Below are positions 20,313 through 27,746 of a stretch of DNA of 64,000 nucleotides, one piece after another. The notes below the pieces were generated by a model. That model worked only from the letters and a program-made list of their open reading frames with translations, searched no databases and had not been told where the DNA came from. The position numbers and the translations under genes are program-made. The stretch comes from Beijerinckiaceae bacterium (GTDB lineage: Bacteria; Pseudomonadota; Alphaproteobacteria; Rhizobiales; Beijerinckiaceae): positions 62,001 through 126,000 of the forward strand of contig CANBNG010000011.1 in NCBI GenBank assembly GCA_947370975.1. The letters run 5' to 3'. Within the stretch, counting starts at the first letter, position 1. Every line of letters begins with the position of its first letter.

Positions 20313-21917
20313 TCAGCCTTGCGGCGCGCTCTGGGCCACGTCGAAAAGCAGCGATTTGATCGTGACCGGCACCATGCCAGAGGGCAGGCGAATGCGGCCG
20401 ATATCGACGAAATCGAAATCGCGCAAGGTAATGCCATCGATCACAAGCAGCGGATTGGCAATGGCCTTTTCATCGCGCAGGATATGGCCAAGCGTGAGCG
20501 CAACATCACCCTCAAGCATGATGTAGAGCGGCGCGCCGGATTCGATGCGATCGGCAAGGCCCGCCGCAATGCCATCGGCGAGCGCCCGCACGCGCGGATA
20601 ATCGTGCTCACCACGCCAGCGAAAGGCGAGTGCAAAATCCTGCGCGGCGTCCTGCAGATCGAAATCGACGCGGTGAGCAGCAATGGCGGCGGCAATGGCA
20701 GCCGCATCGGGCATCCCCCTCAAGGAGACGGACGGCAGCACGACGGGCAGATTGCGGCGCGGCAGCAGCGTTGCGGGATGGGAGATGAAACTCGTCTGTC
20801 CGCTCATCTGCACGCTGAATTCAGAGGCCCCCAAAGCCGTTGCGCGGATACATTCGCCCGCCGGCAGCAGCGGAGCGGCGAAGGTTCCTGCCTCCATCCG
20901 CTGGCGTATCGCGCGGCCAAGCCTGCGGCCCATATCGCCAAAATCGCGCGTCTCGCGCTCATAGACATATTCTGCGACGCCACCTGAAAACAGCAGTCCC
21001 TCGGCAGGATATGCACGCACAGGTTCTGTCAGCCAGAGCGCGGACACGGCTGCAACATCTGCCAGAGCTGCACATAGGGCATCGGCCATGAGGGCGGCCA
21101 GACGCTCAAGATCTGGCCGGTTGATCTTGTCGCCAATTTTCCAGTCGAGACCGGCACGCGCCAGAAAGACTTCGGCGCTCGGCTCGCAACGGGTGATGAC
21201 ATCCTCGCGCGACCAGGCAAGCTGACGCCCGCCAATCGCGAGCGCGCCGCAGGCTTCGATATGACCATCGACGATGCGCGAGATTTTCGTCGTGCCCCCG
21301 CCTATGTCGATATTGATGAGTGTTGCGCTGCGCTCGAGCGAGCGGCGCACCGCACCCGAGCCGAAGGCTGCAAGCATGGCCTCCATATGGTGGCCAGCTG
21401 CCGCACAAACGAGTTCGCCGAGATCTTGCGCGAGCATCAGGGTGATGGCCTGCGCATTGGCGCGCGCCATGGCCTCGCCGGTCAGAATGACGACACCGGT
21501 CTCGATATCGTCAGGGGTGATGCCAGCCGCTGCAAAAGCGCGATCGATGATGGCGCGCAGGCGTATCTCGTCAATCTGGTGATTGGGTCCAAACGGCGTG
21601 AGCGCGACGGGCGAGAGATAAAGTGTCTCGCGTGCGGCAGCGTGGCGTCGCATGGCGACAGGCTCGCCGGGGCCCCGCATCAGCAGGCGGGAGAACGCGA
21701 TCTGCGTCCCAGACGAGCCGACATCGAGTCCCATGCTGACCAGCGGAATGCTTTCGAGCGAGCGAGAATTGATATCGAGAAGGTGATGGCCCTGCCCATC
21801 ATGATCGTGGTCATGATCGGCGGTCTCATCATGCACATGCTCGGCGCCCGCGCCCAGCAGATGGTCGCGCAGGGAATGCTGGAGCGAAAGGCGGAGAGGA
21901 TCTTGCGGGCCACTCAT
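20313..21917 (-). CDS. EutA-like ASKHA ATPase (ethanolamine ammonia-lyase reactivase family), EutBC absent
   Basis: 534-aa protein of the EutA family (PF06277), whose studied member reactivates B12-dependent ethanolamine ammonia-lyase. The ASKHA nucleotide-binding motifs are present: GLDVGSSGTQIAF (phosphate 1, about 63-75), LINIDIGGGTTKIS (phosphate 2) and GLLFSGGVAEY (adenosine). Typical EutA is about 470 aa. The extra length is an N-terminal leader of ~60 residues with a His/Asp-rich run, DHDHDHDGQGHH, that could bind metal. No eutB, eutC or other B12 enzyme is nearby. Upstream on the same strand are two cupins and a Bug-type binding protein, with a strong hairpin between cupin 2 and this gene. 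Family membership is fairly clear; the role here is not known. Confidence 0.75.
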   Translation of the reverse strand: MSGPQDPLRLSLQHSLRDHLLGAGAEHVHDETADHDHDHDGQGHHLLDINSRSLESIPLVSMGLDVGSSGTQIAFSRLLMRGPGEPVAMRRHAAARETLYLSPVALTPFGPNHQIDEIRLRAIIDRAFAAAGITPDDIETGVVILTGEAMARANAQAITLMLAQDLGELVCAAAGHHMEAMLAAFGSGAVRRSLERSATLINIDIGGGTTKISRIVDGHIEACGALAIGGRQLAWSREDVITRCEPSAEVFLARAGLDWKIGDKINRPDLERLAALMADALCAALADVAAVSALWLTEPVRAYPAEGLLFSGGVAEYVYERETRDFGDMGRRLGRAIRQRMEAGTFAAPLLPAGECIRATALGASEFSVQMSGQTSFISHPATLLPRRNLPVVLPSVSLRGMPDAAAIAAAIAAHRVDFDLQDAAQDFALAFRWRGEHDYPRVRALADGIAAGLADRIESGAPLYIMLEGDVALTLGHILRDEKAIANPLLVIDGITLRDFDFVDIGRIRLPSGMVPVTIKSLLFDVAQSAPQG

Positions 21918-21950
21918 CTTTTGGGTTCCGCACGCGTCGACATCCGGGAG

Positions 21951-21978
21951 AAAGGCCGGCGGCGTGTCGCCGCCGGCC
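21951..21978 (-). terminator. GC-rich hairpin between cupin 2 and eutA-like gene
   Basis: Perfect 11-bp stem GGCCGGCGGCG (21954-21964) with CGCCGCCGGCC (21968-21978) and a 3-nt loop. On the minus strand it is followed by only three U, so it is a weak or partial terminator, or an mRNA-stabilising hairpin, within the cupin-eutA unit. Confidence 0.5.
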
Positions 21979-21985
21979 CCAAATG

Positions 21986-22597
21986 TTACTTCTTGCCGCG
22001 AAGGCCGCGCAGATATTCGCGCACGATTTCTTCGTTGAGCACGACGCTCGGATCGAAGTCGGGCGAATCTTCCATCTGCTCAAGCGTGTTCAAGCCGATC
22101 TGCTTGAAGATGCGGTTGGTGGAGGAGATGAGACGCGCCGGCTTGGAGGGATCGGCATTGAAATGCTGATGCACCGTGTTCGGCGGGATGTAGATCACAT
22201 CGCCTGCTTCCCAATCGTAGCGCTTCACTTCCGGCTGGATGTGCCATTCGAACGTGTCGCCGATTTCGACGTCGCTGTCCTGATGCAGATCGTAGCCGCA
22301 GCCCTCGATCACATAGACGCATTCTTCGGCCAGATGACGATGCTTGCCCGAGCGGCTGCCCGGCGGCAAGATCTGCATATAGGCGTCGACCGTCTCCATG
22401 CGGGTGTTCATGTTCTCGTTGATCAGGTGCTTCAAGAGCCCCTGGCGAGACATTTCCCACGGCATTTCGTCGGGAGTGATGATCTTCTTGCGGCGCGAGT
22501 TGCGGGAAGCCGCATCCTGCGCATCATCGAGAAGACGCTGATAGAGACGCTCGTTGCCCTTGCCCTCGAGCCAAGCTCCTGTTTCGCCCCATGCCAT
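21986..22597 (-). CDS. Cupin-domain protein 2
   Basis: 203-aa single-domain cupin. Motif 1 is SGKHRHLAEECVYVIEG (two His plus Glu) and motif 2 is GDVIYIPPNTVHQHFN (third His), so a complete metal site is present. Start ATG 22597 (MAWGETGAW) has GAGGGAGG upstream; it begins one base after the stop of cupin 1, so the two are tightly coupled. They share the VHQHFNA segment and look like paralogues, perhaps forming a heteromer. Cupins of this size include dioxygenases, isomerases and sensors; the substrate cannot be read from sequence. The neighbours (EutA-like, Bug protein, amidohydrolase) suggest a catabolic role. Confidence 0.8.
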   Translation of the reverse strand: MAWGETGAWLEGKGNERLYQRLLDDAQDAASRNSRRKKIITPDEMPWEMSRQGLLKHLINENMNTRMETVDAYMQILPPGSRSGKHRHLAEECVYVIEGCGYDLHQDSDVEIGDTFEWHIQPEVKRYDWEAGDVIYIPPNTVHQHFNADPSKPARLISSTNRIFKQIGLNTLEQMEDSPDFDPSVVLNEEIVREYLRGLRGKK

Positions 22598-22598
22598 A

Positions 22599-23240
22599 TC
22601 AGTAGCCTCCCTCGGGATGATTGTCGTCCTGCTCTGCTTCGCGCGCCTCGAAACCTTCCGATTCCGCACTGTGCTCAACCGGGCGCGCCTTGACCTGCTT
22701 CTGGAACAGCATGTTCAGGAAGAGGTACATCGGCTTCGTCTTGATGACGATTGCGCGGGCGGGCTTGGTGGTGGAGGCGTTGAAATGCTGATGCACGCAA
22801 TTGTTGTGCACGATGGCGACGTCGCCAGCCTTCCAGTCGTAGCGGATGCCGTCATGAATCTCGTAGCCATTGCCATCGAGAATGTAGAAAGCCGCCTCGT
22901 TCACATGGCCGTGCTGCTGCGAGCAGGCGCCGGGCGCATATTCTTCGAGATGCAGATGGAAGGTCTGCGTGATGCCGTCCTTGGGCTCGACATAATGACG
23001 GCTGAAGCACTGCGGGCCATCGACGAAATTGGTGTCTTTGGCCTTGCGCACGCGCGGCACTGCGCGCAGGCGGTCGAGTTCGCCCTTGATGTTGTACTCG
23101 CCCTGGATCGCGCGCACGAACACGCGGTCTTTCTTCGAGTGGTAGAGATTGGCGATCTTTTCTTCTTTGGTCTGGTTCGCCGAATTATGCCCTATATCGG
23201 CGGAGGCGCCGCCTTTCGTTAGTCTTGTATCGTCTGCCAT
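22599..23240 (-). CDS. Cupin-domain protein 1
   Basis: 213-aa protein with one cupin barrel (about 85-175). Motif 1 is GACSQQHGHVNEAAFYILDG and motif 2 is GDVAIVHNNCVHQHFN, so the 3-His/1-Glu metal site seems intact although the usual Pro-X-Gly of motif 2 is replaced by His-Asn-Asn. The N-terminal ~80 residues are charged (KSKK-like, KKDRVF) and the tail is acidic. ATG 23240 is preceded by GGGAG. It directly precedes its paralogue cupin 2, one base apart, and follows the Bug-type binding protein on the same strand. Exact activity unknown; a metal-dependent dioxygenase acting on a ring-type acid is one possibility. Confidence 0.8.
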   Translation of the reverse strand: MADDTRLTKGGASADIGHNSANQTKEEKIANLYHSKKDRVFVRAIQGEYNIKGELDRLRAVPRVRKAKDTNFVDGPQCFSRHYVEPKDGITQTFHLHLEEYAPGACSQQHGHVNEAAFYILDGNGYEIHDGIRYDWKAGDVAIVHNNCVHQHFNASTTKPARAIVIKTKPMYLFLNMLFQKQVKARPVEHSAESEGFEAREAEQDDNHPEGGY

Positions 23241-23282
23241 GGTCCATCTCCCTGCAAGAATATGGTCTCGTGTTCCGCTGCC

Positions 23283-24287
23283 TTACTGCATCAGCGGCTT
23301 CATTTTCTCCACGAGCTCTTTCGGGCTCGCATAGATTTGCTGCACCAGCGCTTCAAGATGCGCGCCGTCTTTAGGCTCGATCTCAAGCTTGAGCCGCGCC
23401 GCGTCCTCGATGAATTCGGGGTCGCGCATTGTCTTTCCGAACGCCTCCCGCAGCGCGTCGAGCTTGTCCGCCGGGAGGCCGGGCGGCGCCACGAATGGAC
23501 GCCCGATCCCCTGCCCCGCATAGAGGAAGTTGATGGCTGCCTTTTCGTCGCTCGTTTTCGCAAGCTCGGTCACGAAAGGCGCATTCACATGCGGATTCGG
23601 CTCTGAGCCGCCCTGGAAGAGAATGCGCACCTTGCCCGAGGAAATCCAGTCCGGCCGCTTGCCGATCACGCTGTCGAGCGACTCGCAAATGCCGTCGACC
23701 TCGCCACGCTCCATGGCGAGAAACACGTCGGCCGAGGAGCGGAAGCCCGACACCAGGCGGAATTTCGTGCCAACCAGCGCATTGAGCGCGGCGGGGTAAG
23801 TATGCGTGCCAGAGCCAGGGCCGACATCGCCCACAATCAGCTCTTTCGCATAAAGATCACTCACGCTCTGCACAGCAGCGCTGGCATTGGCAATGCACAC
23901 ATTCGTATCGGTTGCCGGCGTGCCGAGCCAGGCCATCTTGAGCGCATCGAAACGCGCGCCCGGCGCGCCGATGATCGGCCCCACCGCGACATCGCGCGAG
24001 ATAAGCGCAATGGTCAGCCCATCCTTGGGGGCAATATTATAAATCCAGCTCGCGGCGACATAGCCGCCGGCGCCCGGCATGTTCTGAACGATGACGGAAG
24101 GATTGCCCGGCATATGCTTGCCGATATGACGGCTGACAAGGCGCGCCCAGACGTCATAGCCACCGCCTGGCCCGAAGGCCACGACAATGGTCAGGTTCTT
24201 GCCGCTGGCAGCCGTCTGCGCCGCCGCAGGCGCTATCGCAAGCACAGCGAGAAGAAAACCAAGCACCATTTTCCTGAAATGCATCAT
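23283..24287 (-). CDS. Bug-type (tripartite tricarboxylate transporter family) substrate-binding protein
   Basis: 334-aa periplasmic solute-binding protein of the TctC/Bug family. The signal peptide reads FRKMVLGFLLAVLAIAPAAA with cleavage near AAAQT. Typical features follow: TIVVAFGPGGGYDVWAR, the NMPGAGGYVAA ligand loop and a C-terminal GLPADKLDALREAF segment. Two adjacent ATG codons (24287, 24284) follow AAGGCAGGA; an in-frame ATG at 24317 (MQRSG) also has an AGG upstream, so the start is uncertain by 10 residues. No TctA or TctB membrane gene is present, as is common for orphan Bug proteins. It heads the cupin-eutA unit and may bind the carboxylated substrate of that pathway. Confidence 0.85.
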   Translation of the reverse strand: MMHFRKMVLGFLLAVLAIAPAAAQTAASGKNLTIVVAFGPGGGYDVWARLVSRHIGKHMPGNPSVIVQNMPGAGGYVAASWIYNIAPKDGLTIALISRDVAVGPIIGAPGARFDALKMAWLGTPATDTNVCIANASAAVQSVSDLYAKELIVGDVGPGSGTHTYPAALNALVGTKFRLVSGFRSSADVFLAMERGEVDGICESLDSVIGKRPDWISSGKVRILFQGGSEPNPHVNAPFVTELAKTSDEKAAINFLYAGQGIGRPFVAPPGLPADKLDALREAFGKTMRDPEFIEDAARLKLEIEPKDGAHLEALVQQIYASPKELVEKMKPLMQ

Positions 24288-24395
24288 TCCTGCCTTTTTC
24301 GCCCCAGAGCGCTGCATCTCCCTGCCTGCGGATGTGTTCTGCGACTTCCGTCTAGGTGGGGACCGAATAACCCGTCCCGTGGTCTTGTGCAAGAT

Positions 24396-25310
24396 TCAGG
24401 CGTCGGGCCGTCGCCAAGCGAGCTCGCCCGCCTCGATATTGCGGGCAACCAGCGGCAGCAAGTCGGCGTGGAGCTTGTGCGCGCTTGCAGGGTCGAGCCC
24501 GCGGCGCGTCATCAGCACGAGGGTGCGGCTGATGCAGGGCGACACCACGCGCCGGGCCGCAAGCTGACCGCCCCGGATCTCCTCATAGAAAAGCCCCAGC
24601 GGAACGATGGAGCAGCGCCCGTGCCGAACGAGCAGCTCCCGCTTCACGGTCACCGCCTCCGCCTCGATGAGGTCGAGTTGCAAGCCCTGCTCGCGCGCTG
24701 CCGCCTCGATCAGCCGCCGCCCCGCCTGAAACCGTCCATCGAGCACCAGCGGCAGGCGGGCGAGTGCGCCAAAGCCGATATCCGGACCAGCGCCCACAAG
24801 CTCGGGCGGGCCGACAAGAAAAAGGTCTTCCGTATAGAGAGGCACGAGGTTGACCCGCTCGGCCCCGACGGGATCGTAGCAAAGCGCGGCATCGAGCTCG
24901 CCATTGGCGACCAGCCGGGCCAGTTCGTCGCTCAAGCCCTCGCGCAGGCCAATGCGCGGCCCCGGCCCCGTGGCTGCAGCCGCGACAAGGGCGGGCGCGA
25001 GCGCGCGGCCGGGCGTGGGCGTGACGCCGAGCGAAATCGCGCCGGGGGCTGGCCGCAGCGCGCCCAAGGCCGCCTCCGCAGCCTCGACCTCGGCCATGAT
25101 GCGCCGCGCGTGTTCGGCCAGCACGCTGCCGGCGGGCGTCGGCTCGATGCCGCGCGAATGGCGGGCGAGCAGCGCCGTGCCAAAACGGGCCTCAAGCTGT
25201 TTGACCTGATAGCCAAGGGCAGGCTGGGAGACATGCAGCCGCCTGGCTGCGGCGGTAAAACTGCCGGCCTCAGCCACGGTGAGAAAATAGCGGAGCTGGC
25301 GCAGCAGCAT
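24396..25310 (-). CDS. LysR-family transcriptional regulator
   Basis: 304 aa. The N-terminal winged helix-turn-helix is typical of LysR (LRQLRYFLTVAEAGSFTAAA, then RLHVSQPALGYQVKQLEA). The rest is a periplasmic-binding-like effector domain (VTPTPGRALAPALVAAA ... LVLMTRRGLDPA). It is transcribed away from the amidohydrolase gene at 25445 across a 134-bp gap that carries a dyad fitting a LysR operator, and toward the Bug/cupin genes. By the usual LysR logic it would autoregulate and activate the divergent amidohydrolase gene in response to a pathway intermediate. The effector is not known. Confidence 0.92.
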   Translation of the reverse strand: MLLRQLRYFLTVAEAGSFTAAARRLHVSQPALGYQVKQLEARFGTALLARHSRGIEPTPAGSVLAEHARRIMAEVEAAEAALGALRPAPGAISLGVTPTPGRALAPALVAAAATGPGPRIGLREGLSDELARLVANGELDAALCYDPVGAERVNLVPLYTEDLFLVGPPELVGAGPDIGFGALARLPLVLDGRFQAGRRLIEAAAREQGLQLDLIEAEAVTVKRELLVRHGRCSIVPLGLFYEEIRGGQLAARRVVSPCISRTLVLMTRRGLDPASAHKLHADLLPLVARNIEAGELAWRRPDA

Positions 25311-25351
25311 GAGGGCCCCCTGCCCGGGCGATGACAGGCCACGGGCACGCC

Positions 25352-25374
25352 CGCTATAAAAACCATTTATAGCA
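25352..25374. promoter_or_regulatory. Candidate LysR operator between lysR and amidohydrolase gene
   Basis: Perfect 8-bp inverted repeat GCTATAAA (25353-25360) and TTTATAGC (25366-25373) around AACCA, in the divergent gap. It contains the T-N11-A arrangement within an interrupted dyad expected for LysR proteins, about 70 bp upstream of the amidohydrolase start. Confidence 0.6.
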
Positions 25375-25444
25375 GACCATCAAGCTCTGTATTTGCCAAA
25401 GAAGCGCGGGGCTGGTCTGTGGTCTCCATCCAAGGGAGGGACTT

Positions 25445-26461
25445 ATGCGTTTCATCGACTCGTTCAACCACTTCTTCCCCCAGGGCCTCTGGGACAAGAT
25501 GCTCGCCTCTGAAGGCGCGGCCAAAGACATCGGCAAGCGGATGCGCGCCATCCCCTGCATTTACGATATCAACGAGCGCCTGCGCTGCGTCGACATGTTC
25601 CGCAAGGACAATGACTACAGCCAGGTGATTTCGCTCGGCATGCCCCCGCTCGAATCCCTGGGCACGCCCGAAGAAGTCGAAGTATTCGCCCGTCTGGGGA
25701 ATGACGGCATGGCCGAACTCGTGCGCAAGCACCCGGACCATTTCTGCGGCTTCCTCGCTTCACTGCCGATGAATTCCGAAAATGCCTGGAAGGAAGCCGA
25801 GCGCGCTTTCGCCCTCGGCGCCAACGGCCTGCAGGTTCACACCAACATCAACGGCGACCCGCTCGACCATCCGAAATATTTCCCGGTGTTCGAGACGGCC
25901 GCCAAGCATGGCAAGCCGATCTTCCTGCATCCCTCGCGCACCGCGGCCGATGTCACCGACTACAAGAACGAGTCCAAGTCCAAGTATGAAATCTGGTGGA
26001 CCTTCGGCTGGCCCTACGAGACCTCCGCCGCAATGGCGCGTCTCGTCTTCTCCGGCATGATGGACAAGCTGCCCGAGATGAAGGTGCTCGCCCATCATCT
26101 GGGCGCGATGGTGCCCTTCTTCGAGGGACGCGTCGGCCCCGGCTGGGATCAGCTCGGCAAGCGTACCTCGGATGAGGATTACTCCATCGTTCTCGAAGGC
26201 CTGAAGAAGCGCCCGTTCGACTATTTCAAGGACTTCTACGCCGACACGGCCGTGTTTGGCTCCAAGCCCGCGACCGAATGCGGCCTGGCCTTCTATGGCG
26301 AAGACAAGGTGCTGTTTGCCTCCGACTCGCCGTTCGATCCGGAAAAGGGTCCCGGCTACATCCGCGACACGATGGCGGTTCTCGAATCGATCGAAATGTC
26401 GCAGGAAATGCGCGAAAAGATCTATTACAAGAATGCGCAGAAACTGCTCGGCGTGAAATAA
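25445..26461 (+). CDS. Amidohydrolase-2 family (ACMSD-like) metal-dependent decarboxylase/hydrolase
   Basis: 338-aa TIM-barrel protein of the PF04909 family, which includes aminocarboxymuconate-semialdehyde decarboxylase and related ring-acid decarboxylases and hydrolases. Visible metal or active-site segments: GLQVHTNI, IFLHPSR (first bridging region), VLAHHLGAMVPFF (His pair) and LFASDSPFDPEKG (catalytic Asp). The N-terminal metal motif, usually D-x-H-x-H, reads DSFNHFFP, so the first His is Phe7 while His9 remains. Start ATG 25445 is preceded by AAGGGAGGG. Divergent from lysR and closed by an intrinsic terminator. Likely acts on a carboxylated ring or ring-cleavage product; the exact reaction is not determinable. 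Confidence 0.85.
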   Translation: MRFIDSFNHFFPQGLWDKMLASEGAAKDIGKRMRAIPCIYDINERLRCVDMFRKDNDYSQVISLGMPPLESLGTPEEVEVFARLGNDGMAELVRKHPDHFCGFLASLPMNSENAWKEAERAFALGANGLQVHTNINGDPLDHPKYFPVFETAAKHGKPIFLHPSRTAADVTDYKNESKSKYEIWWTFGWPYETSAAMARLVFSGMMDKLPEMKVLAHHLGAMVPFFEGRVGPGWDQLGKRTSDEDYSIVLEGLKKRPFDYFKDFYADTAVFGSKPATECGLAFYGEDKVLFASDSPFDPEKGPGYIRDTMAVLESIEMSQEMREKIYYKNAQKLLGVK

Positions 26462-26485
26462 GCGCTGTCAGCAAATGACTTTTTG

Positions 26486-26518
26486 AAACCCGCCCGGGCA
26501 ACCGGGCGGGTTTTTTGT
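26486..26518. terminator. Bidirectional terminator between amidohydrolase and fic
   Basis: 11-bp stem AACCCGCCCGG (26487-26497) with CCGGGCGGGTT (26502-26512), 4-nt loop, then T6. It ends the rightward amidohydrolase transcript; the leftward fic gene stops at 26520 and would use the same hairpin. Confidence 0.9.
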
Positions 26519-26519
26519 T

Positions 26520-27638
26520 TCAGGGCGACGCGCTGGCATCGTCTGCGAGCACATAATGCGTGCTGCGTCCCCCGCCTGCGCCCCGAACGAGGACCTTCGC
26601 CTCCAGCAGAGCGGCAAGATCGCGCGCGGCTGTGTCCTGAGAGCATTTGGCAAGCGCCGCCCATTTGGAGGACGTCAACTTGCTGTCGAAATCCTCAAGC
26701 AGGCGCGTGATGATCTTTCGTTGCCGTGCATTGAAGGCGACATCGGCATGGCGATGCCAGAAGTGCGCGCGCCTGTTGACCTTCAGCAATGCCAGCTCGC
26801 TTGCCCCAAGTGCAGCGTCAAGACAATCGAGGAACCAGAGAAGCCAGGCGGTGACGTCGAGCCCGTCCTTCTGTGTATGTTCGAGAGTGCTGTAATAGAC
26901 GTTGCGCCGAGCCCTGATCTGCGAGGACATGCTGTAGAAACGATGACCCGAGCGTTCCGCGCGCGCGAGGCAATAATCGGCAATTGCGCGCGCAATGCGC
27001 CCATTGCCATCGTCGAATGGGTGGATCGTCACGAACCAGAGATGGGCAAGCGCCGATTGGATCACGGCGTCGTTTTCAGCCGGGCGGTTAAGCCAATCCA
27101 GAAAACGCGCCATTTCATCGGGCACGCGCGCTGCGTCCGGTGCTTCAAAATGGATGCGCTCGCGCCCGACCCGTCCAGAGACCACGCGCATGGGCCCATC
27201 GCGTCCGTCACGCCAGCAGCCGGTGATAATTTCATGCAGGCCGCTGCGACCTGTCGGGAACAGGGCACCATGCCAGGAAAAGAGCCGTTCCTGCGTCAGA
27301 GGCTCGTCGTAATTCTGCGTCGCGTCGAGAACCATCTGAACCACGCCCTCGACATGGCGATCGGCCGGCGCAAGACCTCCGGCCTCAAGGCCGAGTTGGC
27401 GGGCGATGGAGGACCGGACCTCGTCAGGGTTCAGGTGCTCGCCCTCAATCTCGCTCGAGGTCACGACATCCTGCGTCAAGGCCGACAACGCGGCCTCGTC
27501 TTGCGCGCCAAGACCAAGACTTTGCATCCGTCCAAGCAGAACGCCCTGCCGATACCTGACAGCGCCCAACGCAGGCTGAACCGCCGTGTGATCCAAGCGA
27601 AAATGCGGCCAGTCGGCGTCTTGATGGATGTAGCTCAT
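26520..27638 (-). CDS. Fic-domain protein (class II, N-terminal inhibitory helix) with C-terminal winged helix
   Basis: 372-aa Fic protein, predicted to transfer AMP (or another nucleotide moiety) to a target protein. The N-terminal Fic_N domain carries SSEIEG at 61-66, matching the (S/T)xxxE(G/N) auto-inhibitory motif, whose Glu blocks ATP binding in class II Fic proteins. The catalytic loop HPFDDGNGRIAR is at 206-217 with His206 as the base. The C-terminal ~80 residues form a winged-helix-like module (KIITRLLEDFDSKLTSSKWA) that may bind DNA. ATG 27638 sits next to a perfect 10-bp inverted repeat. It is an isolated gene inside a catabolic region and appears unrelated to its neighbours. Confidence 0.92.
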   Translation of the reverse strand: MSYIHQDADWPHFRLDHTAVQPALGAVRYRQGVLLGRMQSLGLGAQDEAALSALTQDVVTSSEIEGEHLNPDEVRSSIARQLGLEAGGLAPADRHVEGVVQMVLDATQNYDEPLTQERLFSWHGALFPTGRSGLHEIITGCWRDGRDGPMRVVSGRVGRERIHFEAPDAARVPDEMARFLDWLNRPAENDAVIQSALAHLWFVTIHPFDDGNGRIARAIADYCLARAERSGHRFYSMSSQIRARRNVYYSTLEHTQKDGLDVTAWLLWFLDCLDAALGASELALLKVNRRAHFWHRHADVAFNARQRKIITRLLEDFDSKLTSSKWAALAKCSQDTAARDLAALLEAKVLVRGAGGGRSTHYVLADDASASP

Positions 27639-27646
27639 GGACCCGT

Positions 27647-27673
27647 GCGGAGATTGTCAACGCCAATCTCCGC
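27647..27673. promoter_or_regulatory. Inverted-repeat operator candidate upstream of fic
   Basis: Perfect 10-bp arms GCGGAGATTG (27647-27656) and CAATCTCCGC (27664-27673) with a 7-nt spacer, 9 bp before the fic start codon. TTGACA lies in the spacer/arm on the minus strand. Position and symmetry suit autoregulation by the Fic protein's winged helix (inference). Confidence 0.5.
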
Positions 27674-27689
27674 AGTCGATGCGGGCAGA

Positions 27690-27725
27690 CAACAAAAAAG
27701 GCGCACCGAAGCGCGCCTTTTGTTG
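27690..27725 (-). terminator. Terminator of the NitT/TauT-type binding protein gene
   Basis: Hairpin with arms AAAAGGCGC and GCGCCTTTT (about 27696-27704 and 27713-27721) followed on the minus strand by a run of U. It lies 21 bp beyond the stop of the binding-protein gene. Confidence 0.75.
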
Positions 27726-27746
27726 GTCTGCAATCCGTCAACCAGC

